A DNA stretch of 64,000 nt from Saccharothrix violaceirubra. Lineage in GTDB: Bacteria > Actinomycetota > Actinomycetes > Mycobacteriales > Pseudonocardiaceae. The stretch spans positions 3,410,001 to 3,474,000 of the forward strand of contig NZ_JACHJS010000001.1 in the NCBI RefSeq assembly GCF_014203755.1, read 5' to 3'. The position numbers were made by a program, and so were the translations under genes. The notes under the pieces are model-generated. The model was not told where the DNA came from, ran no database searches, and worked only from the letters and a program-made list of their open reading frames with translations. Shown piece after piece: positions 51,983 through 60,217 of the stretch (position 1 is the stretch's first letter; every line of letters starts with the position of its first letter).

Positions 51983-54573
51983 GACCCGCTCCGCAACGCG
52001 ACGAGGTCCGCCAGTTCGGCGTCGGTCAGCTCGGTCAACGCCGCGTCGCCCCGGGCGAGCACGGCGTCGGCCAGCGACCGTTTGGCGCGCAGCATCTCCG
52101 CGATGCGGTCCTCGATCGTGCCCTCGGCGATGATCCGGTGCACCTGCACCGGCCGGGTCTGCCCGATCCGGTAGGCGCGGTCGGTGGCCTGGTCCTCCAC
52201 GGCCGGGTTCCACCACCGGTCGTAGTGCACGACGTGGTCGGCGCGGGTCAGGTTCAGCCCGGTGCCGGCGGCCTTCAACGACAGCAGGAACACCGGCACC
52301 TGCCCGTCCTGGAAGCGGCGCACCATGTCCTCGCGCGCCGCTACGGGTGTGCCGCCGTGCAGGAACAGGCTGTCGATCCCGCGCGCGGTCAGGTGCCGGC
52401 CGATGAGCCGGGCCATGGCCGTGTACTGGGTGAACACCAGCACGGCGCCGTCCTCGGCGAGGATGGTGTCGAGCAGTTCGTCGAGCAGTTCGAGCTTGCC
52501 CGACCGCCCGGTCAGCACCGGCGCCGACTCCCTGAGGTAGTGGGCCGGGTGGTTGCACACCTGCTTGAGCGCCGTCAGCAGCTTCACGATCCGGCCGCGC
52601 CGGGCGATGCCGGTGGCGTCGGCGACCTCGGCCATGAGTTCCCGCACGACCGCCTCGTAGAGCCCCGCCTGCTCGCGGGTGAGCGCCACCGGCCGGTCGG
52701 TCTCGGTCTTGGCGGGCAGCTCGGGCGCGATGCCCGGGTCGGCTTTGCGCCGCCGCAACAGGAACGGACGTATCAGGGCGGCGAACCGGCGCGCGGCGGC
52801 CTCGTCCCGGTCGGCCTCGATCGGCTTGATCCACCGGGCGCGGAACGCGGGCAGCGTGCCGAGCAGGCCGGGCGTCGTCCAGTCCAGCACGGCCCACAGT
52901 TCCGACAGCGTGTTCTCCACGGGCGTGCCGGTCAACGCCACACGGGCACGGGCGGGCAGGCGGCGCAACGCCCGCGCCGTGTCCGAGGTCGGGTTCTTCA
53001 CGTGCTGCGCCTCGTCGGCCACGACCAGATCCCACTCGACCTCGGCGAGCCGGTCGGCGTCCAGGCGCATGGTGCCGTAGGTGGTGAGCACGAACCCGGT
53101 GTCGGCGGTCTCCCGGCCGGTGCCGTGGAAGCGGCGCACCGGCGTGCCGGGGGCGAACCGCTCGATCTCGCGCTGCCAGTTGCCCAGCAGCGACGCCGGG
53201 CACACGACCAGCGTGGGCCCGCCGCCCCGGTGCAGGTGCAGCGCGATCAGCGTGATCGTCTTGCCCAGTCCCATGTCGTCGGCCAGGCAGCCGCCCAGAC
53301 CCAGCGAGGTCATCCGGTCCAGCCAGCGCAGACCGCGCAACTGGTAGTCGCGCAGGGTCGCCGCGAGCGCGGCGGGCTGTTCCGCCGGTTCGAGGTCGGC
53401 CGCCGACAGCCGCTCCCGCAGGTCCTCCAGCCACCCGGACGCGACCACCTCCACTCGGGTGCCGTCGATCTCCGTGCTGCCGGACAGCGCCGCGCCCAGC
53501 GCGTCGATCGCGGACATCGGCTTGAGGTCGCGTTCCCGTGCCCGCCGGGCGAGTTCGGGGTCGACCAGCGTCCACCGGTCGCGCAGCCGCACGACGGGCC
53601 GGTGGGCTTGGGCGAGCAGGTCCAGTTCCTCGGGCGTCAACGGGTCGTCGCCCAGCGCGAGCCGCCAGTCCACCGCCGCGACCTGGTCGGGGCCGAAGAA
53701 CGACGGCCGGTCGCCCCGGTCGGCGTGGACCACCACGCGGGCGGACAGGTCGCGCACCAGGTCCTTGGGCCAGTGCACGTCCACGCCCGCGGCCGACAGC
53801 AGGACCACGCCGTCGGCGAGCAGGTCGGTGACGTCCGCGTCGGCCAACGCGATCCCGTCGGGCACCGGCCGGTGCAGCAGTTCCTCCAGCGGCGGCCACG
53901 CCCGCGCGGCCCGGCGGACCGCCACCGTGGCGGCGGACCGGGTGCGTGGCGACGCGCCCGACCACAGCTCGGCGGCGTCCACGACCGAGGTCGGATCGGC
54001 CAGGCTGTGCACTTGGACGACCGCGCGGAACTCGTCCGGGCCCTCGACGCGCAGCGAGATCCGCACCCCTTCGTCCGCCCACGCGCGCAGGTGCGGCACC
54101 TTGCGCGGTTCGTGCCCGGTGAACTCGGGCGTGCCCGCCGCGTGCACGGCCGCCGAGCCCCGCGGCAGCCCGTCGGCGACCGCGTCGAAGAACGCCCTGA
54201 TCAGCGGTTCGGCGTCGGGCAGTTCGGCCGGTGAGGTGCCGGGCAGCGGCAGCGCGCGGGCGTGCGCGGGCATGGCCCGGGCGAGGGCCGCGACCGCGGC
54301 GTGGTCGGCGGCGTCGAGCGGGCCGACGCGCCAGGCGTCGAAGTCGCCGTCGGTCACCGCCGGCCGGACACGGCCCCGGGCGACCAGGCGCAACGCGGCC
54401 ACGACGACCGCTCCCCAGAACCCGGCGGCCGGGTGGGCGTCCGGCGCGCGGCGGGCGCGGGACAGCACGGGCACGGCCCGCGCGATCGGCAGCCGGACGG
54501 CGGGCACCTCCCGGGTGCCGCCCTCGGGCACGGCGACGACGGCGCGCTCGTCCCCCGTGCCGTAGAAGACCAT
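51979..54573 (-). CDS. SNF2 family DEAD/DEAH ATPase
   Basis: The 864-residue protein has a long N-terminal region (DUF3670-type, SNF2_assoc) to about residue 380. The helicase core follows: I DDMGLGKTIT, Ia VVCPASLLGNW, II DEAQ (VVADEAQHVKNP), III LTGTPVENTL, then the C-terminal lobe with VLVFTQYTAM, LFLHGGTPVAARE, LLSLKAAGTGLNLT and VI ATDRAYRIGQTRPV. It is an ATP-driven DNA translocase. The only ATG is 54573, but the frame is open upstream to about 54650 with good composition, so a CTG or TTG start may add up to 25 residues. Confidence 0.93.
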   Translation of the reverse strand: MVFYGTGDERAVVAVPEGGTREVPAVRLPIARAVPVLSRARRAPDAHPAAGFWGAVVVAALRLVARGRVRPAVTDGDFDAWRVGPLDAADHAAVAALARAMPAHARALPLPGTSPAELPDAEPLIRAFFDAVADGLPRGSAAVHAAGTPEFTGHEPRKVPHLRAWADEGVRISLRVEGPDEFRAVVQVHSLADPTSVVDAAELWSGASPRTRSAATVAVRRAARAWPPLEELLHRPVPDGIALADADVTDLLADGVVLLSAAGVDVHWPKDLVRDLSARVVVHADRGDRPSFFGPDQVAAVDWRLALGDDPLTPEELDLLAQAHRPVVRLRDRWTLVDPELARRARERDLKPMSAIDALGAALSGSTEIDGTRVEVVASGWLEDLRERLSAADLEPAEQPAALAATLRDYQLRGLRWLDRMTSLGLGGCLADDMGLGKTITLIALHLHRGGGPTLVVCPASLLGNWQREIERFAPGTPVRRFHGTGRETADTGFVLTTYGTMRLDADRLAEVEWDLVVADEAQHVKNPTSDTARALRRLPARARVALTGTPVENTLSELWAVLDWTTPGLLGTLPAFRARWIKPIEADRDEAAARRFAALIRPFLLRRRKADPGIAPELPAKTETDRPVALTREQAGLYEAVVRELMAEVADATGIARRGRIVKLLTALKQVCNHPAHYLRESAPVLTGRSGKLELLDELLDTILAEDGAVLVFTQYTAMARLIGRHLTARGIDSLFLHGGTPVAAREDMVRRFQDGQVPVFLLSLKAAGTGLNLTRADHVVHYDRWWNPAVEDQATDRAYRIGQTRPVQVHRIIAEGTIEDRIAEMLRAKRSLADAVLARGDAALTELTDAELADLVALRSGS

Positions 54574-54652
54574 GGTCGACAGGCGTGGCGGGTCGGCGGG
54601 CGCGAAGGCGACCGCGTACCGCTCCAGTCCGGAATCCAGCGCTTCCCCCTAG

Positions 54653-55234
54653 CTACTCAAGTTTGAGTGTAACCCAGCTCCCGGGCTCCCCGGGCGAACC
54701 CGGCTCGCCCCGCATCGCGTACTCCCCGGCCGCCAGCCGTCCGATCAGGCCACGCGCCCACTCCGCGCCCGACGACGCCGAGTGCTCCCACAACCCGTAC
54801 AACTCCCGCACGTGCGGCGGCTCGCTCCACGCCCGCACCTGCTCCGCCGCCGCCTCCCGCCGCGCCTCCCACGCCGCCGACCGCTCGGTCAACAACCCGA
54901 TCGCGTCCTCCCGGCGCAACGACGGCAGCAACGCCAACCCCGCCGCCAACAGGTCCGGCCGCGTCTCCGGCCGCCGCAACGCGTCCCGCAGCAACCGCAG
55001 GTACTCCTCCTCGCCCTTCACGGTCAGCTCGTAGTCGGTCCGCGTCGCCGTCACCGGGACGTCCAGCAGGCAACCGTCCTTCGTGGACTGCCGCAACGCG
55101 TGGTAGATCGACCCCCACTTGACGTTCGCCCACTCCCCCGCGCCCCACGCCATCAGGTCCGTGCCGATCAGGTAGCCGTGCGCGCGGCCGTACCCGCGCA
55201 CCACCCCCAGCACCAGCAACCTGGTCGCCGACAT
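54653..55234 (-). CDS. PadR family transcriptional regulator
   Basis: The 193-residue protein from ATG 55234 begins SATRLLVLGVVRGYGRAHGY and contains the winged helix with VKWGSIYHALRQSTKDGCLL. The C-terminal Vir_C-like helices follow (ERSAAWEARREAAAEQVRAW). It is divergent from the AlkZ-like gene. An ACTCAA/TTGAGT inverted repeat spans its own stop (54655-54668) and would lie in front of the SNF2 gene. Confidence 0.88.
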   Translation of the reverse strand: MSATRLLVLGVVRGYGRAHGYLIGTDLMAWGAGEWANVKWGSIYHALRQSTKDGCLLDVPVTATRTDYELTVKGEEEYLRLLRDALRRPETRPDLLAAGLALLPSLRREDAIGLLTERSAAWEARREAAAEQVRAWSEPPHVRELYGLWEHSASSGAEWARGLIGRLAAGEYAMRGEPGSPGEPGSWVTLKLE

Positions 55235-55295
55235 GCCCACTCCCCGCCCGCAATCCGCTGTCGCGGGAAGCCTAGATCCGACGAGGATGACACCC

Positions 55296-56453
55296 GTGAC
55301 GACGCTCGCCAGGATCACCGACCACGACCGACGCGCCCGACTCGGCCCGCGCCACCTCCTCGCCCACCCGGCCGACACCGTCGAGCAGGTCGCCGACGCC
55401 GTCGTCGGACTGCACGCCACCGACGCGGCCACCGTCTACCTGTCCGCGTGCGCCCGCCTGGCCGACCCGTCGATCAAGGCCGTCGAGGACGCCTTCTACG
55501 AACGCGCCACCCTCACCCGGCTGCTGTGCATGCGCCGCACCATGTTCGCGTTCACCACCGGGGCCGCACCCGTCGTCGACGCCGCCGCGGCCCGCGGCAT
55601 CGCCGCCAAGGAACGCGCCGGCCTGCTCAAATACCTGGCCGAGGGCGTCGGCTGGGACGCCGCCCGCCTCGCCGAGGTCGAACGGCTCACCCTCGACGCC
55701 CTGCGCGACCGGGGCGAGGCCACCGCCGCCGAACTGTCCGCCGCCGTGCCCGCCCTGCGCGAACAGGTCCTCGTCGCACCCGGCAAGAAGTACGAGACGA
55801 AGCAGAACGTCTCCAGCCGCGTCCTGCGCGTCCTGGCCGCCGACGGCCGCATCCGCCGCTCGCGACCGCGCGGCACCTGGCTGAGCACCCAGTTCCGCTG
55901 GACACCGGCCGACCCCCGGCCCGCACTCGACGTCGCCGCGGCCCAGGCCGAACTCGTCCGCCGCTGGCTCGCCGCCTACGGCCCCGGCACCGAGGCCGAC
56001 GTCAAGTGGTGGACCGGCTGGACCCTCACCGCCGTCCGCAAGGCCCTCACCGCGATCGGCGCCGAACCCGTCGCCCTCGACCACGGCACCGGCTTCGTCC
56101 TGCCCGGCGACGTCGACTCCCCCGACAGCCCGCCCTGGGTCGCCCTGCTGCCCTCCCTCGACGCCACGGCCATGGGCTGGCAGGGCCGCGACTTCTACCT
56201 CGACCCCGGGCACAAACCGAAACTCTTCGACGCCTACGGCAACATCGGCCCCACCGTCTGGGCCGACGGCCGCATCGTCGGCGCCTGGGCCCAACGACCC
56301 GACGGCGAGATCGCCTGGACCACGTTCGCCGACGTCGGCACCGAGACCACCGCCGCGATCACCGACCACGCGCACCGGCTCGCCGACCTGCTCGGCGACA
56401 CCCGGTTCGTCCCGAAGTTCCGCACGCCCCTGGAAAAGGACCTCGCCCGATGA
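55296..56453 (+). CDS. Winged-helix DNA-binding protein, AlkZ-like
   Basis: The 385-residue protein belongs to the HTH_42/AlkZ-like family of DNA glycosylases: ARLGPRHLLAHPADTVEQVA, VVGLHATDAATVYLSACARL, the MRRTMFAFTTG segment, and a winged-helix end with DLLGDTRFVPKFRTPLEKDL. Characterised members remove alkylated or crosslinked bases. The catalytic QxQ/QxD motif of AlkZ is not obvious here (HATD in that place), so activity is uncertain. I chose GTG 55296 for its GAGGAT site; ATG 55287 is also in frame. It overlaps the next gene by 4 bp. Confidence 0.82.
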   Translation: MTTLARITDHDRRARLGPRHLLAHPADTVEQVADAVVGLHATDAATVYLSACARLADPSIKAVEDAFYERATLTRLLCMRRTMFAFTTGAAPVVDAAAARGIAAKERAGLLKYLAEGVGWDAARLAEVERLTLDALRDRGEATAAELSAAVPALREQVLVAPGKKYETKQNVSSRVLRVLAADGRIRRSRPRGTWLSTQFRWTPADPRPALDVAAAQAELVRRWLAAYGPGTEADVKWWTGWTLTAVRKALTAIGAEPVALDHGTGFVLPGDVDSPDSPPWVALLPSLDATAMGWQGRDFYLDPGHKPKLFDAYGNIGPTVWADGRIVGAWAQRPDGEIAWTTFADVGTETTAAITDHAHRLADLLGDTRFVPKFRTPLEKDLAR

Positions 56454-57373
56454 CCTGGCTCCGCGCCCTCGACGACGACGCCCTCGAACGCCTGCTGCGC
56501 CTGGCGGTCGACGACGCCGACCCCGCCGACGTCATGCCACCGGGCTGGACCCCCGACCGCGAGGACGAGTTCCGCGCCTTCTACCGGGGACTGCGACCCG
56601 ACGTCTACGAGATCGTCATCCGCGACGTCGGCACCGTCGGCATGGCCCGCCTCACCCCCGACGGCGACTTCGGCATGTGGATCGCCCGCTCCCACCGCGG
56701 CCAGGGCTACGCCGGCGAAACGCTGCGCGAACTGCGCACCTACGCCGACGCCCTGTGGGTCACGACCATGACCGCCCGCACCACACCCGACAACACGCCC
56801 ATGATCGCCGCCCTGCGCCGCGCCGGCGCCGTGCCGGCCACCGTCGACGGCGAGGTCCACGCCCGCATCGGACGCGGCGAGGAACCCGCCCTCACCCTCG
56901 CCGACCCCGCCACGCTCCTGCGCGGCTTCCTCGACTTCCACCGCGACACCGTGCTGCGCAAACTCGACGGCCTGTCCGACGAGGCCCTGCGCACCCCGCT
57001 CGTCCCCTCCGGCTGGACCCCGCTGTCCATGGTCAAACACCTCGCCCACGTCGAACTGCGCTGGCTGCGTCTGTACTTCGCGGGCGAGGACGTCGAGAAC
57101 CCGCGCGGCAACCCCGACGTGCCCCGCGCCGAGTGGGTCCTGGAAGAGCACGACACCTTCGAGAGCGTCCGCGAGTTCTACGTCGAGCAGGTCGTCCGCT
57201 CCCGCCGCATCTCCGACGCCGCGGCACTCGACGACGTCGTCGAGCACTGGCCGCGCGCCGAACCCGCCCCCACGCTGGCCTGGATCCTGTTCCACCTGCT
57301 CCAGGAATACGCCCGGCACGTCGGCCACCTCGACATCGTCCGCGAACTGATCGACGGCGAGACCGGCGCCTGA
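56450..57373 (+). CDS. GNAT acetyltransferase fused to a DinB/DUF664 domain
   Basis: The 307-residue protein has two domains. Residues 1-150 are a GNAT fold (IVIRDVGTVGMARLTPDGDF, MWIARSHRGQGYAGETLREL with the acetyl-CoA loop RGQGYA). Residues 150-307 are a DinB/DUF664 four-helix bundle, with FLDFHRDTVLRKLDGLSDEA, the metal His in VKHLAHVELRWL and the last in YARHVGHLDIVREL. DinB-type proteins in actinomycetes are thiol-dependent transferases using mycothiol. It is coupled to the AlkZ-like gene. The stop lies just before the transposon end at 57376. Confidence 0.85.
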   Translation: MTWLRALDDDALERLLRLAVDDADPADVMPPGWTPDREDEFRAFYRGLRPDVYEIVIRDVGTVGMARLTPDGDFGMWIARSHRGQGYAGETLRELRTYADALWVTTMTARTTPDNTPMIAALRRAGAVPATVDGEVHARIGRGEEPALTLADPATLLRGFLDFHRDTVLRKLDGLSDEALRTPLVPSGWTPLSMVKHLAHVELRWLRLYFAGEDVENPRGNPDVPRAEWVLEEHDTFESVREFYVEQVVRSRRISDAAALDDVVEHWPRAEPAPTLAWILFHLLQEYARHVGHLDIVRELIDGETGA

Positions 57374-57375
57374 TC

Positions 57376-57416
57376 GGGGGTCGAGGAACATCGGAACGAA
57401 AACCGGCGCCAAGCCT
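57376..57416. repeat. Left terminal inverted repeat of the Tn3-like element
   Basis: It begins GGGGGTCGAGGAACATCGG and continues GAACGAAAACCGGCGC, CAAGCCT. It matches the inverse of 59338-59378 at 39 of 41 positions. The outermost G is shared with the flank on both sides, so the functional end may start at 57377. Confidence 0.92.
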
Positions 57417-57855
57417 CTGGCGCTCCTGAGAGCGTTTGAACCGGACTTCTTCGGGGCCGAAGCCCTCGGCAGTCGTTTCGCCGAGGCGGAAGCCGAGCCG
57501 CGGGTGTGGGTGGACGCGCGGGCCTGGACGACCGGGGAGGGCCCGAAGGCGCTGTTCGACGCGGCGGTGGGATGGCTGCGCGAGCGCCGTGTGCTGCTGC
57601 CCGGCGTGACGACGCTCGCCCGGCCGCTCGCCTCAGTACGCGAGGCGGCGAACCAGCGGCTGTGGGACAGCCTCTACGGGCTGCCGAGCACCGGTCAGCC
57701 GACGGTGCTCGACGCCCTGCCGACCGTGCCGCCCGGCACGCGGGTATCGGAGTCGGATGGCAGAGCCATCGCGGTACGGGGTGGACGGCAAGGCGTCCCT
57801 GCTGCGGCACCACGGCGATTCCCGGCATCCCGAACAAGGACGCCACCGACGAGTG
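57417..57855 (+). pseudogene. Tn3 transposase (tnpA) N-terminal fragment
   Basis: The frame reads RAWTTGEGPKALFDAAVGWL, then LLPGVTTLARPLASVREAAN, QRLWDSLYGLPSTGQPTVLD and VPPGTRVSESD, a clear match to the DUF4158 part of Tn3 transposases. In another frame SRYGVDGKASLLRHHGDSRH follows, the next conserved block. The catalytic DDE domain, about 700 residues, is missing. The first 90-100 residues are also gone, because the reading frame begins directly at the left inverted repeat. Confidence 0.8.
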
Positions 57856-58132
57856 ACGAGCCGCATTGGGCGGGGACAGCTCTCCCCGCCGGCCCATGGG
57901 CTGGTTTGCCTGCGGAGAAACGGCTGTGCGAGCCTCTTACCCCACCTCTCTGAAAGGGCTGGTCGTGACACTCGGCATGGTTCTCGGCGACTCCTCCTCT
58001 CGCGCTTCGACGCGGGAGCGGTAGCCCTACCTGCCCTGACACACGAGCCCGTGCCGCGGCACGGGCCGTTTGCCCTGCTCCTCGTCGAAGTGCTCTTCGT
58101 GCCCTTGCACGTTCGATCACGAGGAGTACGTG

Positions 58133-59255
58133 GTGTCCACGATCCACTGGACCGAGACGAACACCCCCGTTCCGCCCACTGGCATTCCGAGAGCGCGACA
58201 CCGCCTCCCAGCCGGGTCATCCGCGCGGACGACCGGATGAAAGCCGACGCCGCTTACCGTCTGGCCTGCGAAGGAACCGCCTTGCTGTGGCACGGCGACT
58301 TCCACAACGCACGTCGACTACTGCAAGCGATGGGCCGCCGCGTCGACCGGAAACCTTCCCGGCCAGGCGGCAGCCCGACAGAGTCCTTCCACCTGCACCG
58401 CAGGGCCCGCGGCCACCGTGCCCGCGTGCTCGGCAGGCTCCTCGTCCTGTTGGAAGGCGACTACCGCCTGAACCTGCGCAGGGCCCCCGATGTGCGCCAG
58501 GCATGCACCGAGGCGTACGGCCCGCCGTCCGAGCCGATGGCCGTCTCGCTCACCGAACTACTGGGCGTGATCGGAGCGCATCAGTGGCGCACGAAGGGAG
58601 TGGAGGTACCGGCCCTCGACGCTCGCATTCACCCGCACTACGGCGTGTTCTCCCCGGTCAGGGGCGAATACGTCGACCTCGTCGCACAGGCACCGCTCCC
58701 CGCACCGGCGGCCCGTCGCGCGGGTCGCCGTACCGCATTCGACCTCGGGACGGGGTCGGGAGTACTCGCCGCCGTCCTGGCCCGCCGGGGGATCGACCGC
58801 GTCGTGGCCACCGACATCAGTCCCCGTGCCCTGGCCTGCGCACGCGAGAACGTCCGCCGGCTGCACTTCACCGGGCGCATCGACATCGTGGGCCCCGGCC
58901 TGTTTCCCGACGGGAGCGCGGACCTCATCGTCTGCAACCTCCAGCCCGGCCCACCTCCGCCGTGGAGCAAGGCGTCTACGACTCGGGCGGCAGCATGCTC
59001 CGCGACTTCCTGGACGGACTCGCCGTGCATCTCGAACCGGGAGGTGAAGGATGGCTCATCCTGTCGGACTTGGCCGAGCGCCTCGGGCTCAGGACGCGCA
59101 GCGAACTTCTGGCCGGCGTCAAGGCAGCGGGTCTGCACGTGGTGGACAGGACTGACACCCGGCCGCGGCATCCACGAGCGAGGGACACCGCAGATCCCCT
59201 CCACTCCGCCCGCGTCGCAGAGGTCACTTCGCTTTGGCGTCTCTCCAGCACGTGA
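58133..59255 (+). pseudogene. Passenger SAM methyltransferase, two frameshifts and lost NPPW motif
   Basis: GTG 58133 with GAGGAG before it starts VSTIHWTETNTPV. The frame then changes near 58168 to AHWHSESATPPPSRVIRADD, ADAAYRLACEGTALLWHGDF and, after the N-terminal domain, motif I AFDLGTGSGVLAAVLARRG and motif II VVATDISPRAL. At ILVCN (read LIVCNL, near 58940) about 10 bases are missing, exactly where the catalytic NPPW should follow; the rest (ARPTSAVEQGVYDSGGSMLR, GEGWLILSDLAERLGLRTR) is in a third frame to 59255. The enzyme would have been a release-factor/HemK-like methyltransferase. Confidence 0.75.
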
Positions 59256-59337
59256 CGATCAGTGTCGGCTGTCGCCGGGGGCGAGCAGGCCGGTGATCTC
59301 GGCGATCGCCTCCGGGGAAGGATGGAAGTACCGACGA

Positions 59338-59378
59338 AGGCTCAGCGCCGGTTTTCGTTCCGATGTTCCTCGACCCCC
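59338..59378. repeat. Right terminal inverted repeat of the Tn3-like element
   Basis: The inverse complement of 57376-57416, with two mismatches near its inner end. It contains the stop codon of the TetR gene (59342-59344), so the repeat has replaced that gene's natural end. Confidence 0.92.
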
Positions 59379-60145
59379 TGACCGCCGAGCGCCGCCTCCA
59401 CCCCGTCCAACAACACCCGCAACCCCACGCGGAAATTCCGCATCGCCTCCCGCTCGAGGTACGACGCGCACGGGTCGTCCTCGACGGGCGGCGGTTCCTC
59501 CGCGCCCAACCACGTCGCGTTCGGGAAACGCTCGCCGAAATCCGGCACGACCTCGGTCAGCACCCCCGACCGCGCGTACCACCAGTCCTCGTCCGACACC
59601 CCGGTCACCGTCGCCGCCCGCCGCACTTCGGTCACCATCGCCGCCGTGCCGCGCACGAACTGCATCACCACGCCCACCACGGCCTGCGCGCGCGACGGCG
59701 CCAACCCGGTCGACCGCACGATCGCGACCAGCGCCTCCAGCATCCGGAACTCGTTCGGTCCCAGCACCGGCCGCGCCTGCGAGACCTCCAACATCCACGG
59801 ATGCCGCAGGTGGAACGCCCGCGCGTCCTCCGCCCACGCCATCAACGCCGCCCGCCACCCCGCCGCCAGGTCGTACCCGTCGGGCAGCTCGCCGAGCACC
59901 TTGTCGTACATCAGGTCCAGCAACTCGGCCTTGCCCGGCACGTACGTGTACAACGCCATCGCCGTGCGGCCCAGCCGCTCCCCCACCGCGCGCATCGACA
60001 ACGCGGCCATGCCGTGCTCGTCGGCCACGGCGATCGCCGCGTCCAGGATCGCGTCCAGGGTCAACCCGGTCTTGTCCGACGGCTCACGCCACAACAGCGG
60101 AATCGACCGGCGCGGATCGCCCTGGCCCGGGTACACGACCGCCAC
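59342..60145 (-). CDS. TetR family regulator of the UvrA-like resistance gene
   Basis: The 267-residue repressor from GTG 60145 has AGGAG 7 bases upstream. The N-terminal HTH (LTLDAILDAAIAVADEHGMA, MRAVGERLGRTAMALYTYV) and the TetR_C-type ligand domain (AWAEDARAFHLRHPWMLEVS) place it with drug-responsive TetR/ActII-like repressors. The last ten residues (VEEHRNENRR) are encoded by the transposon end, a small extension that need not harm it. It is divergent from the UvrA-like gene, with an operator between. Confidence 0.9.
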   Translation of the reverse strand: MAVVYPGQGDPRRSIPLLWREPSDKTGLTLDAILDAAIAVADEHGMAALSMRAVGERLGRTAMALYTYVPGKAELLDLMYDKVLGELPDGYDLAAGWRAALMAWAEDARAFHLRHPWMLEVSQARPVLGPNEFRMLEALVAIVRSTGLAPSRAQAVVGVVMQFVRGTAAMVTEVRRAATVTGVSDEDWWYARSGVLTEVVPDFGERFPNATWLGAEEPPPVEDDPCASYLEREAMRNFRVGLRVLLDGVEAALGGQGVEEHRNENRR

Positions 60146-60156
60146 GCGCTCGCTCC

Positions 60157-60200
60157 TTATGGTGTAAAGTCCCACTCTCGATCCAAACCTTACGCCATAA
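60157..60200. promoter_or_regulatory. Operator between tetR and the UvrA-like gene
   Basis: TTATGGTGTAA (60157-60167) and TTACGCCATAA (60190-60200) are inverted copies with one mismatch, 22 bp apart. They flank the AT-rich middle of the 72-bp intergenic region, where both promoters must lie. The arms resemble the TTTACACCATAA boxes of TetR-type repressors. Confidence 0.7.
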
Positions 60201-60217
60201 ACATGGGGGATACAGGC

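Larger units (their letters stand above)
57376..59378. mobile_element. Decayed Tn3-family transposon with intact ends
   Basis: A 2.0-kb element is bounded by 41-bp inverted repeats that start GGGG and contain GGAACGAAAAC, the same 11-mer found in the Tn3 inverted repeat. Inside are a fragment of tnpA (57417-57855), a palindrome GCCCGTGCCGCGGCACGGGC (58047-58066), and a frameshifted passenger methyltransferase (58133-59255). A short minus-strand scrap at the right end (LRRYFHPSPEAIAEITGLLA) may be another transposon gene. No resolvase and no 5-bp target duplication is seen, so the element is old or rearranged and cannot move without help. Confidence 0.85.

Noticed and set aside
57376..59378. 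The inverted repeats as remnants of a plain inversion by homologous recombination
   Set aside because: They start with GGGG, contain the Tn3 end sequence and enclose a Tn3 transposase fragment, so a transposon explains them better.
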